Of a stretch of DNA of 64,000 nucleotides, positions 50,690 through 58,955 are shown in pieces. The position numbers and the translations under genes are program-made. Numbering within the stretch: position 1 is the stretch's first letter; each line of letters starts with the position of its first letter. The notes below the pieces were generated by a model. The model saw only the letters and a program-made list of their open reading frames with translations, did no database searches and had not been told where the DNA came from. Source of the DNA: Sulfurospirillum halorespirans DSM 13726 (lineage in GTDB: Bacteria; Campylobacterota; Campylobacteria; Campylobacterales; Sulfurospirillaceae); the NCBI RefSeq assembly GCF_001723605.1, contig NZ_CP017111.1, forward strand, positions 2,046,001-2,110,000, in the 5' to 3' direction.

Positions 50690-51255
50690 AGTTTTAAAAA
50701 GTTATTTAAGATGGCATGTCCGTGCTCACTCAAAATGGATTCTGGGTGAAACTGTACGCCATAGATCTGTTTGTCTTTAATTTGCAGTGCCATAATCTCA
50801 TGATCGTCCGTGCTATACGCGGTTGGAACGACTACGTCAGGCAACCCTTCTTGCTCAACGGTCAATGAATGATAACGCGTTGTCGTAAACATTTCAGGAA
50901 GTCCATCAAACAGACAGCTGTTGTGAAGTTGTTTCGTAATAGACGTTTTGCCGTGCATCATGCGTTTAGCACGCACTACTTTACCACCAAAGGCTTGCCC
51001 AATGGCTTGATGCCCTAAACAAATGCCTAGAATGGGGATTTTGCCACCAAAGTATTTGATGACATCTAAGCTCACACCTGCTTCATTTGGCGTTGCAGGG
51101 CCGGGAGAGATAATAATTTTTTCTGGGTGTAATGCCTCGATCTCTTCGATACTCAGCTCATCATTGCGAATCACTTTAAGATCAGCCCCGAGTTCTAAGC
51201 AATACTGCACAATGTTGTAGGTAAAACTGTCGTAGTTATCTATCATCAATACCAT
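50686..51255 (-). CDS. Anthranilate / aminodeoxychorismate synthase glutamine amidotransferase component (TrpG/PabA)
   Basis: 189 residues from the ATG at 51255; an upstream TTG would add six residues, and a later ATG three codons on is also possible. Class I glutaminase with MIDNYDSFTYNIVQY at the start, SPGPATPNEAGVS, catalytic Cys in ILGICLGHQAIGQAFGG near 80, RYHSLTVE and the catalytic His-Glu in QFHPESILSEHG. It supplies ammonia to a TrpE or PabB partner that is not in the window, so tryptophan or folate use is undecided. Confidence 0.88.
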   Translation of the reverse strand: MVLMIDNYDSFTYNIVQYCLELGADLKVIRNDELSIEEIEALHPEKIIISPGPATPNEAGVSLDVIKYFGGKIPILGICLGHQAIGQAFGGKVVRAKRMMHGKTSITKQLHNSCLFDGLPEMFTTTRYHSLTVEQEGLPDVVVPTAYSTDDHEIMALQIKDKQIYGVQFHPESILSEHGHAILNNFLKL

Positions 51256-51613
51256 TTGTCTTTTTTCCCTCAAATGCTCCGATTTTCAGGAGCTTTTCTA
51301 TGTAATACACCTTGTTAAAAACCTAGGTTTCTACCCTATTTCTACACGAAAGCGTAAAGATTGATTATTGTATCAATTTTTGTGTTGTTTTAAAATTAAG
51401 ATGCTAAAGAGTTGGAAGAAATAGCTGGCAGAAGAAAAAAACGCTCGGACCGGGCAATCCGAGCGTTGGTCTTAAAAATTGGTAGGTTCTACACAAAAAG
51501 GAGGTATGTGTCTTACATGTAAAAGTATAGACGCTTAGCTTAAACAAGATATGAACCATTCGTTAATAAAACCTAAACCTATAAACATCGTTCACATTCT
51601 TTACATGTAAAGC
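51256..51613. other. Intergenic region between lplT and the amidotransferase gene
   Basis: 358 bases without a supported gene. It holds a strong minus-strand terminator (51434-51467) and two palindrome copies (51513-51522 and 51601-51610). A GGAGG followed by a 10-codon reading frame at about 51490-51528 on the plus strand exists, but there is no support that it is translated. Confidence 0.5.
51434..51467 (-). terminator. Rho-independent terminator of the aas-lplT operon
   Basis: AACGCTCGGA (complement arm, 51440-51449) and TCCGAGCGTT (51458-51467) form a perfect 10-bp stem around an 8-base loop. On the minus strand it is followed by a T-rich run (TTTTTTCTTC). It lies about 150 bases after the lplT stop. 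Confidence 0.85.
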
Positions 51614-52876
51614 CTAATCAATCCGTTTATAGATCACCCAAGCGATCCAAGTTGCGATGATTCCTGTGCCAATGGCTGCTGCCAAAAAGACTTCAGGGAT
51701 TCGCCATGAAGCGTCCAATAAAACCATCGTAAGCACCGCACCAAGAACCATAAACAGAGCGTTTAAGATGTTGTTGGCGGCGATGATGCGTGAGCGAAAG
51801 GCGGGGTCACTTTTGCTTTGCATGATGGCGTAAAGCGGTACGCTAAAGAGTCCGCCAAAAAGGGCTATGAGCGTTAAGTCAATAAGGATGTGCCAAAAGG
51901 TGCTATTTGAAAAAAGGTCTTCGACCGGTACAAAGCTCGAAGAGGTCAGCGCAAAGTCGATTCCAAAAAACGCCATGCCCAACGCACCTAGTATGATCAA
52001 AGAAGGGCGAATGGTATGGTGGCTGAGTTTCTCGCAGAGAAAAGAGCCCACGCCGATGCCGATGGTAAAAAGACTGAGTAAGAGCGTTACGGTCGTTTCA
52101 TCGCCCACTAAAACGATTTTGACAAAGGCAGGAAACTGCGAAAGTAAAAGTGCGCCGTAAAGCCAAAACCATGAAATGGCGATGATGGAGAGAAACACCG
52201 TTTTGTTTGCGTAGGCAAGTTTGAGTGTTTGTGCTGTTTGGGCGAAGATATTGTACGAAAGACTCATCTGCGCACTCAACGAAGGTGCTGTGGGAATGTA
52301 GCGACTGCACATGTAGCCAAGGAGTGCGATTGCCATGCCCATTATGCCTGCGATGATGCCGCCATATTCGGAAGCAGCGATAAATCCACCGCCAAGCGTT
52401 CCAAGTAAAATAGCGCCAAACGTTCCAGACTCGACCAACGCGTTTGCCATGACCAGTTCATTTTCACCCATGTGTTGGGGAATGATGGCGTATTTGATGG
52501 GTCCAAAAAGCGTTGAGTGCAACCCCATGCCAAAAACCACAACCAACAGCAGGCTGAACCAGTGCATGTAAAAACCAAGGGTGGCGATGCTCATCAAGCC
52601 AAACTCCAAAATCTTGACAAGGCGTGCTAAAGCGGCTTTGTCGTATTTATCCGCGAGGGCTCCTGCAAGCCCTGAAAAGATGAAAAAAGGCACGATAAAT
52701 ATTGCCCCAATGAGTGGCGCTAAAATCCCCAAGGGCAAACTCGTCCATGATGCTGCGTGAAACGTCACCAAAATGGCGAGGGTATTTTTGAAAATGTTGT
52801 CGTTAAACGCACCTAAAAACTGCACCACAAACAAAGGTGCAAATCGCTTTGTTTTTAAAAGATAAAAGGAGCTCAT
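51614..52876 (-). CDS. lplT: Lysophospholipid transporter LplT-like MFS protein
   Basis: 420 residues with about twelve membrane helices. N-terminal FAPLFVVQFLGAFNDNIFKNTLAIL matches LplT, and GLAGALADKYDKAALARLVKILE is the MFS loop 2-3 motif. LplT flips lysophospholipids inward so that Aas can re-acylate them. Its start overlaps the aas stop by 4 bases, as in the LplT-Aas pair known from other Gram-negatives. Confidence 0.88.
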   Translation of the reverse strand: MSSFYLLKTKRFAPLFVVQFLGAFNDNIFKNTLAILVTFHAASWTSLPLGILAPLIGAIFIVPFFIFSGLAGALADKYDKAALARLVKILEFGLMSIATLGFYMHWFSLLLVVVFGMGLHSTLFGPIKYAIIPQHMGENELVMANALVESGTFGAILLGTLGGGFIAASEYGGIIAGIMGMAIALLGYMCSRYIPTAPSLSAQMSLSYNIFAQTAQTLKLAYANKTVFLSIIAISWFWLYGALLLSQFPAFVKIVLVGDETTVTLLLSLFTIGIGVGSFLCEKLSHHTIRPSLIILGALGMAFFGIDFALTSSSFVPVEDLFSNSTFWHILIDLTLIALFGGLFSVPLYAIMQSKSDPAFRSRIIAANNILNALFMVLGAVLTMVLLDASWRIPEVFLAAAIGTGIIATWIAWVIYKRID

Positions 52877-55008
52877 GCTATCTCGCTTGCCATGGATTTT
52901 AAAGTGACATAATCGGTCTTGCCCGTGCCCAAGAGCGGAAGTACTTCCACATGGACGATCTTTCTTGGTACGGCGATTTCGGGGTAACCGTTGTTTTGCG
53001 CACTTTTTTGCAACGCTTCGCGGGTTAAGTTTTTATCGGTTGTAAACAGCACGATCGCTTCGCCTCTGGCGACATCAGGGATAGATGAGCTTGCATGTAA
53101 AAAGCCACTGGAGGTCAACGTCGCTAGTTTTTCCACGGACTCTAGGGAAATCATCTCACCTGCGATTTTAGCAAAACGTTTGACACGCCCTTTGATCTGC
53201 ACAAACCCAGCCTCATCAATGCTCACGATGTCGCCTGTGTTGTACCAGCCCTCGCCTGCTTCGGAGGTCGGCTTTTCCAAAATGCCCGGTTTTTCAGCAC
53301 GCAAATACCCGCTCATCACATTGGCACCTTTTACATGTAAAATTCCGCCCTCCTCGATGCCAGGAACGGGAATCAGTTTATGCTCAATGCCCGGCAAGAT
53401 CTGCCCCACCGTGCCTTTTTTGTACGCCATCGGTGTATTGACCGCGATGACGGGCGCTGTTTCGGTTGCACCATACCCTTCAAAGATGCGCAAACCAAAC
53501 TTCTCAAACCAAAGCTCGCGCACGTTTTCAGAGAGTTTTTCAGCCCCAGCGATGACATAGCGTACTTTATAAAAGTCATACGGATGCGCGTGTCGTGCAT
53601 AGTTGTGCAAAAAGGTACTCGTACCTAACAAAATCGTGCAAGACCTGTCATACGCGATCTCAGGAATGACACGGTAATGAAGCGGCGAAGGGTACATAAA
53701 AAGGTGCATTCCTCTAAAAATCGGAAGCAGTGAGCCTGCGGTTAGACCAAACGAGTGGAAAATCGGCAGGGCGTTGAGCATTTTATCTTCCGTGGAAAAA
53801 TCAACGATAGAGCTAATTTGAGCGATATTGGCAAGCAATGCTTCGTGGGAGAGCACCACCCCTTTAGGTTTTCCCTCACTGCCTGAGGTAAATAAAATCA
53901 CCGCAGGCTCTTTTTCATCTTGCAAGGTTGTCGCAAGGCGTGGAAAGTGAATCGCGTAGAGCATGAGCCACAGTTTATCCACCAAGCGCATCGATGCTTT
54001 CAACTCTTCGAGGTAGACAATGCGAACACCGTGTAATGCTTCTAATTTAGGAGCGAGTTTGGCTTGCTCCACAAAGGCTTTTGAAGTAACGATGGTCTTA
54101 ATTTCAGCCGCAATACACGCGCTTTGCAAACCATCCACACCTGCTGTGAAATTGAGCATAGCAGGCACTCGTTTCATACCTGAAAGCCCTAAAACAAGAG
54201 CAAGTGAAGCAACTGCCGTTGGCATCAACACACCCACCGCTTCTTCTTTTTGGGTCAAAGGACTTATCAGTCGTCCTAAACCTAGCGCCATTTTAAGAAG
54301 CTGCGCATAGGTGTATTCTATCTGCTTGATGTCTTCCACGATGGCTTTGTTTTTGCCGTGCGTTTCAATCGCCTCTAAAAACGTGCCAAAAAGATCGTTG
54401 GCAGGACGTGCGTCAAACGAACACTCTTGCATCAAACGTCGTATCGCTTCACCTGAGAGAAGACGTCTTTGGTGCGATGTTCCCTCATGCGGAACATTGA
54501 GTTTGGTTGGCGTGCAGTAATGGAGCGTGATCTGTGGAAATAGTCTGTGCGGATAGGTTTTTGGCATACGAGAAAGCGTGCTAAACGTCGCACCTTGAAT
54601 CATCACAGGCACCACCGTCGCATTGGCTTTTACCGCGACAAACGCACTTCCTTCATAAATCTTCATCAAACTGCCCGTCGTGGTAATGCGCCCCTCAGGG
54701 AAAATCACCACAGGACGTCCGCTCTCGACCAGACGAATCACCGCCTTAATTGCCATCGGATTGGACGGATCAACGGTGAGATGATCGGTGAGTAGCAAAC
54801 AGAGTCGCACAAAAGGGTTTTTGGCGATTTGCGTGTTGATGATAAACACAGGAGAAACGGGCAACATCACGCCTAAAATCAAGCCGTCTAAAAACGATTG
54901 ATGGTTGGCGATGATGAGCATCGGCTCAGCTCGGTTGGCTGTAAAATGCCCTTGAACACGAATTTTAAATAAAAAACGAAGAATGATGCGAAGTGCTGTT
55001 TTGATCAT
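52873..55008 (-). CDS. aas: Bifunctional acyltransferase / acyl-ACP synthetase Aas
   Basis: 711 residues. The N-terminal PlsC-like domain (1-200) has the HX4D motif at His36-Asp41 (NHQSFLDG) and FPEGRITTTGSL. The C-terminal AMP-forming ligase domain (about 215-711) has ILFTSGSEGKPKGVVLSH, GYGATETAPV, YNTGDI and the GTGKTDY Lys motif near the C-terminus. It activates fatty acids and re-acylates lysophospholipids at the inner membrane. A palindrome (53331-53340) encodes Leu-His-Val, and a near copy lies at 53091-53100. Confidence 0.92.
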   Translation of the reverse strand: MIKTALRIILRFLFKIRVQGHFTANRAEPMLIIANHQSFLDGLILGVMLPVSPVFIINTQIAKNPFVRLCLLLTDHLTVDPSNPMAIKAVIRLVESGRPVVIFPEGRITTTGSLMKIYEGSAFVAVKANATVVPVMIQGATFSTLSRMPKTYPHRLFPQITLHYCTPTKLNVPHEGTSHQRRLLSGEAIRRLMQECSFDARPANDLFGTFLEAIETHGKNKAIVEDIKQIEYTYAQLLKMALGLGRLISPLTQKEEAVGVLMPTAVASLALVLGLSGMKRVPAMLNFTAGVDGLQSACIAAEIKTIVTSKAFVEQAKLAPKLEALHGVRIVYLEELKASMRLVDKLWLMLYAIHFPRLATTLQDEKEPAVILFTSGSEGKPKGVVLSHEALLANIAQISSIVDFSTEDKMLNALPIFHSFGLTAGSLLPIFRGMHLFMYPSPLHYRVIPEIAYDRSCTILLGTSTFLHNYARHAHPYDFYKVRYVIAGAEKLSENVRELWFEKFGLRIFEGYGATETAPVIAVNTPMAYKKGTVGQILPGIEHKLIPVPGIEEGGILHVKGANVMSGYLRAEKPGILEKPTSEAGEGWYNTGDIVSIDEAGFVQIKGRVKRFAKIAGEMISLESVEKLATLTSSGFLHASSSIPDVARGEAIVLFTTDKNLTREALQKSAQNNGYPEIAVPRKIVHVEVLPLLGTGKTDYVTLKSMASEIA

Positions 55009-55009
55009 G

Positions 55010-55318
55010 TTAGTTTCCGTGTAGATAATTTAAGACATTGCTAAAGGTCGCTTCTAAAAGCGGTTTATTGACCCAAAACCAGACCTCTTTGCCGATTTTC
55101 TCGCTTAAAAGCACTTCGGCTTGATGGAGAATTTTGAGGTGATGCGAAACAGTGGTGCGCGCCAAAGGCGAGACTTCAGCGATTTGACCTGCGTTGAGAC
55201 GCTCACCATCTTCAAAGAGTAAAAGAATTCTTTGACGATGCGCGTCGCCTAAAGCCATAAAAATGGCAGACATCGGTTTCCATTCAAGCGGTAAATCTTT
55301 CGCGTATTCCATTTGCAT
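55010..55318 (-). CDS. ArsR-family transcriptional regulator
   Basis: 102 residues; the ATG at 55318 has AGGA 8 bases upstream. Winged-helix ArsR fold: MALGDAHRQRILLLFEDGERLNAGQIAEVSPLARTTVSHHLKIL with a recognition helix ending in HHLKIL and a wing in EVLLSEKIGKEVWFWVN. Given as separate parts: ALGDAHRQRILLL and TTVSHHLKILHQAE. There is no obvious Cys metal site. It lies one base before aas, so it probably autoregulates and controls aas-lplT, perhaps in response to fatty acids; this is inference. Confidence 0.85.
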   Translation of the reverse strand: MQMEYAKDLPLEWKPMSAIFMALGDAHRQRILLLFEDGERLNAGQIAEVSPLARTTVSHHLKILHQAEVLLSEKIGKEVWFWVNKPLLEATFSNVLNYLHGN

Positions 55319-55474
55319 CTTATATTCCTAAATGTTTAAGTTTATCAACATAATAATCTTTTTTGTCTTAAGTATTTCTTAGAAAATGGTGGGATTGGTC
55401 TTTACATGTAAAAATAAATTCCTCATTGATTATTCGAAACTGTCTGAGTTTTATCCTATTTTTGACAATATATC

Positions 55475-56389
55475 TTATCTTTTTTCTTCAAGAGTAAATT
55501 TTAGATAAAAGTTTGTACGCACAGTATTAAAATCCATTTTCTGATCTAATGGCGTTCGATGATTGGTGGTAATAATGTCAATCGTATTCTTTAAATTCTG
55601 AGTGGCTGGTTCTGAAAGTGTGTATCTATATGTGTCATTCAATTTTGACCACATTGTTGAAAAGACAAAAAATTTAAAAAATATTGCACATACGATCATT
55701 AACACGGGGATCGTATGAATTAATTTTGCATCATTCTTTAAGTATTGTCTTAGCATCCAATAAAAAATAGCACTATAAAAATAAAGGACAAAAACAATAA
55801 AAATTTTATTGATATTACCTACAAAACAACCATTGCAAGGCAAGTACAAAATACTTATCGGAATTATTTTAGTTTGAGATGTTATATATAATTGCAACTC
55901 AATATTTCCATCCAGTTGCTTGATAAATGCTATTTGTTCATCCAAACTTACGCCAACATCGTATGTATCAAACATCGTAATACGAGCGAAAGGCATCAAT
56001 ACTAAAGATTTTTCAAATTGAATTTCGACGAATGAAGATGGAAAATAGTGTTTGAAATGCGCGTTTGATTTTATATGCTTTTCTAAAATAAAACCTTGAT
56101 AGATAGCACTTATCACGAACCCAACATAAAGTGCCACAACGCATAGAATAGCCCACTTTGAAAATAAAAGCGACATCTTAAAAAACCACTCTTTTTTACT
56201 ATAAAGGATCAAAAAGAACAGTGAAAAACAAAATATTCCAATATTTATGATAAAAAGATAATTAGCATTATTTAACGCGATACATAAGATATTAAAAGCA
56301 CATATTGCTACCAAAAGAGCCATAAAGTGTACTAAACGTTGAAGAAATAAATTATTCTTAAACCCATAGAAATAGCTTTTATAAATCAT
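55475..56389 (-). CDS. Integral membrane protein of unknown function
   Basis: 304 residues. Predicted membrane segments near 15-35, 42-62, 78-100 and 185-210 and 222-245, with a soluble domain (about 105-180) between and a polar tail. Composition is AT-rich with many Phe, Ile and Lys, unlike the neighbours. No recognised family; flanked by palindrome copies at 55402 and 56525. It may be a recently acquired or lineage-specific gene. Confidence 0.55.
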   Translation of the reverse strand: MIYKSYFYGFKNNLFLQRLVHFMALLVAICAFNILCIALNNANYLFIINIGIFCFSLFFLILYSKKEWFFKMSLLFSKWAILCVVALYVGFVISAIYQGFILEKHIKSNAHFKHYFPSSFVEIQFEKSLVLMPFARITMFDTYDVGVSLDEQIAFIKQLDGNIELQLYITSQTKIIPISILYLPCNGCFVGNINKIFIVFVLYFYSAIFYWMLRQYLKNDAKLIHTIPVLMIVCAIFFKFFVFSTMWSKLNDTYRYTLSEPATQNLKNTIDIITTNHRTPLDQKMDFNTVRTNFYLKFTLEEKR

Positions 56390-56540
56390 ATTTTTTCCTT
56401 TTAAAGTGATCAGGTAAAATATTTAACTTTCGTAAACATACTCTTAAAGAGAATAGAGGGTTAAACATTTTTTTGTTTTTGTCATTTTAACGTATACACC
56501 ATCGTTTTCTTGATTTTTTAATCTTTACATGTAAAGCAAA

Positions 56541-57527
56541 TTACTCCAACTGCAAAATTTTCCGATAATTGGAATAAATAGGATTATTCGCAGGAAAATA
56601 GACCAACATCGCTTTGGCATAACGATCAAACACATTTCTCTCAAGGGCTATGCAAATGCGTTTTAAAAGTGCTATGTCGTAACTGTTCCATACCGTCGTA
56701 AACGGCACGGGGTAGTCGCTTCCAAAGAGCAATTTGGGGTGAATGTCGCTCTGTGCGCTGAGATGGCGCAACACTTTGGCGCGCACGGGTGTCAGAAGCG
56801 CTGAAACATCGGCATAGAGATTATCGTGTGTTTTGAGCATCTCAAGCAAGGTAAAATAGTCATCGTTAAAGCGTTTTGGATTGGATGAGAGTGCTTTAAA
56901 GATGTGGCGTGGTTCGTAACTGAGTGCCATATGTGCGCAAATGACCTTCACGCCCACTTCTAACGGTTGGTGTAGCATCTCGATGCTCTCGCAGATTTTA
57001 TCGGAATGCACACTGCTCTCGCTTCCCACATGAATGATCAATGGCAGATCCAGCGCCGCAAGCTTTTCAAAATAAGGACGATACCGCTCTTCGCGCGTAT
57101 CAACACCCCAATAATTTTGCAAAAATTTTGCCCCTTTAAAGCCTAAAGCGTGGTACTTTTCGATCAACTCTAGCGCGTCGGGTCGTTTGGGATTGATGGA
57201 GAAAAAAGGGATGATGAGCTCTGGGAACTGCTCATACAACGCCGCCACATCTTCATTGCTCGCACAGACGGTTTTGTCTTTATGAAGAACATTTCCTTCA
57301 TCATCAACCTTTGCATCGACGCCAAAAAGTACGATTTTTTCAATATGCTCTGAGGTTTTCACCGAGTTCATTAGCGCATCAGTGTAGGCTTTGTACGGCT
57401 CTTTTGCAAGGGCTTTGGCGTCAATGCCAAACCTTTTAGCAAAAAAGCGTAAAGCAACTTTGTCATAAACTCGGTTGAAGGAGACTTCACTGCTGAGCAG
57501 ATGAACATGTGTGTCGATTGTTTTCAT
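56541..57527 (-). CDS. Metal-dependent amidohydrolase (Amidohydro_2 family)
   Basis: 328 residues; AGGAATAT precedes the ATG. TIM-barrel hydrolase with metal motif DTHVHLL at the N-terminus, GFKGAKFLQNYWG, LIIHVGSESSVHS (second His), ICAHMALS and LLFGSDYPVPF with the catalytic Asp. The family covers decarboxylases and lactonases; substrate unknown. It follows citXG with 78 bases between, so it may be read with the citrate lyase operon, or from its own operator-like promoter. Confidence 0.8.
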   Translation of the reverse strand: MKTIDTHVHLLSSEVSFNRVYDKVALRFFAKRFGIDAKALAKEPYKAYTDALMNSVKTSEHIEKIVLFGVDAKVDDEGNVLHKDKTVCASNEDVAALYEQFPELIIPFFSINPKRPDALELIEKYHALGFKGAKFLQNYWGVDTREERYRPYFEKLAALDLPLIIHVGSESSVHSDKICESIEMLHQPLEVGVKVICAHMALSYEPRHIFKALSSNPKRFNDDYFTLLEMLKTHDNLYADVSALLTPVRAKVLRHLSAQSDIHPKLLFGSDYPVPFTTVWNSYDIALLKRICIALERNVFDRYAKAMLVYFPANNPIYSNYRKILQLE

Positions 57528-57537
57528 TTCTATATTC

Positions 57538-57558
57538 CTAATATCTTAAACATATTAG
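57538..57558. promoter_or_regulatory. Inverted repeat upstream of the amidohydrolase gene
   Basis: CTAATAT (57538-57544) and ATATTAG (57552-57558) form a perfect dyad, extended outward by TATTC/GAATA with one offset base. It lies 11-31 bases before the start codon, overlapping the ribosome-binding region, so it could be an operator or an RNA hairpin. Confidence 0.45.
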
Positions 57559-57605
57559 AATATTAATACAGTGAAGCTGAAAAAATTCTGAAAAAAAAAG
57601 CTCTT

Positions 57606-58955
57606 TTAGAGCTCTTTTACGATGTGCGACACCAACCACGTCATCGCTAAAAGATCGGCACTACCACCGGGTGAGAGGTTTTTTGAGGTCATATCGGTGT
57701 CTAATTCACACAAAAAAGTGTCTAAATTTTTTGCGTTTGGTTTTACATGTAAAAGCGCTTGGGCTTTGGTTTTAGCGTACTCAAGCCCGTCAACGCCACC
57801 TCGTGACCAAAGTGTGCTGTCATCCAGTTGGGACATCAGCAACAGCAGGGTTTTTTTAAGCGCGACTTCTTCGCCCTCTTCTGCTTTGCATGTTTGAAAA
57901 AAAGGCAACGTGTGATCAAAAATAATCTCAAAGCCACTCTGTGCGATGCCACGAATGCCACTGCTTCCTGTCTCATAAAAAAAGCGTGCGCCTGCACTGT
58001 TGGGTTTTACATGTAAAAGATCGTCCTCGACCAAATTGGCGCACAAGGCTTGCATTTGGGCTTGTAAACATTTACATGTAAAGCGCTGATCGCTTGCTTT
58101 GAGACGTCCGATGGCACCGCAAAAGACGGCGAGACAGAAGATCATTCCTTTGTGCGTATTGACCCCTTTTGTGGCTTCAAACATCGCTTTTTCGCAGGCG
58201 ATGCCGATTTCACGCAGTCGTACAAAACTCTGTTTGGCATCTTCATGAGCGTGGGTTTGCGCGGTTTCAATCCACTGCATCACAAACGGTTTGATGGCGT
58301 GAATGCTCGCGTAAAAGGTGTGAATATCCATATCGCGGTGTGCGCCGCTGTTGGCTTGGTCGACCAGACCCGGTTTGGGAGTGAGCTTGACTTCGGTTTT
58401 CATCGCGCGTTCGCACCACAAGGCAATCGAGTGGGCAAAGGCATGTTTTTCGACTAAGTGTTTGATATGAGCATTCAACTGCGCATAGGTGTGTTTTTGA
58501 GACCGCGCACAAAGCTTTGCTTCCTCTTCGCAGACAAAACATTTTCGTTTAGCAAGTCCAAGCGCACTTCGAGAGAGAATAGCCCCCGCAGAATCGAGAA
58601 CATCGATATCCATCAAACGACCGAGTGGATGGCTGTTTTCGATTTTACATGTAAAGGCTTTGAGCACCTTGGCTTCGGCTTTACATGTAAAAAAAGATTC
58701 CGCACCGCTTGGGGAAAGTTGGCTCTCGCATGCCAGCAGTTCGATGCCCTCGTTTTCAAGCATCTCAAGAAGTGCTTGATGGGCGATTTCATGCACGACA
58801 ATGGCTTCATGCGAGAGTTTGATGAGGCTTGGAATGTTGATGGAAAGAGAAATCAGCGATGCCAAAGGGTGGCGGCTTAAAAGCATTTTTTGCTTCCGAG
58901 CACGCTCCTCTTTGGCGTGTAAAATCGCGTCAAGCGTCGTTGGTTTATCTATCAT
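57606..58955 (-). CDS. citXG: CitX-CitG fusion: citrate lyase prosthetic group transferase / triphosphoribosyl-dephospho-CoA synthase
   Basis: 449 residues, two enzymes in one chain. Residues 1-170 are CitX (LLSRHPLASLISLSINIPS, HPLGRLMDIDVLD), which attaches the prosthetic group to CitD. Residues 175-449 are CitG (LTPKPGLVDQANSGAHRDMD, GVNTHKGMIFCLA, GLEYAK), which makes 2'-(5''-triphosphoribosyl)-3'-dephospho-CoA. Fused citXG genes are known elsewhere. Five palindrome copies lie in this one gene (57743, 58007, 58072, 58645, 58681), the highest density in the window, coding LHV twice and TCK three times. Starts at the citF stop. Confidence 0.9.
   Translation of the reverse strand: MIDKPTTLDAILHAKEERARKQKMLLSRHPLASLISLSINIPSLIKLSHEAIVVHEIAHQALLEMLENEGIELLACESQLSPSGAESFFTCKAEAKVLKAFTCKIENSHPLGRLMDIDVLDSAGAILSRSALGLAKRKCFVCEEEAKLCARSQKHTYAQLNAHIKHLVEKHAFAHSIALWCERAMKTEVKLTPKPGLVDQANSGAHRDMDIHTFYASIHAIKPFVMQWIETAQTHAHEDAKQSFVRLREIGIACEKAMFEATKGVNTHKGMIFCLAVFCGAIGRLKASDQRFTCKCLQAQMQALCANLVEDDLLHVKPNSAGARFFYETGSSGIRGIAQSGFEIIFDHTLPFFQTCKAEEGEEVALKKTLLLLMSQLDDSTLWSRGGVDGLEYAKTKAQALLHVKPNAKNLDTFLCELDTDMTSKNLSPGGSADLLAMTWLVSHIVKEL

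Noticed and set aside
51490-51528. Ten-codon plus-strand ORF after GGAGG
   Set aside because: Too short, made partly of the iterated palindrome, with no other support.
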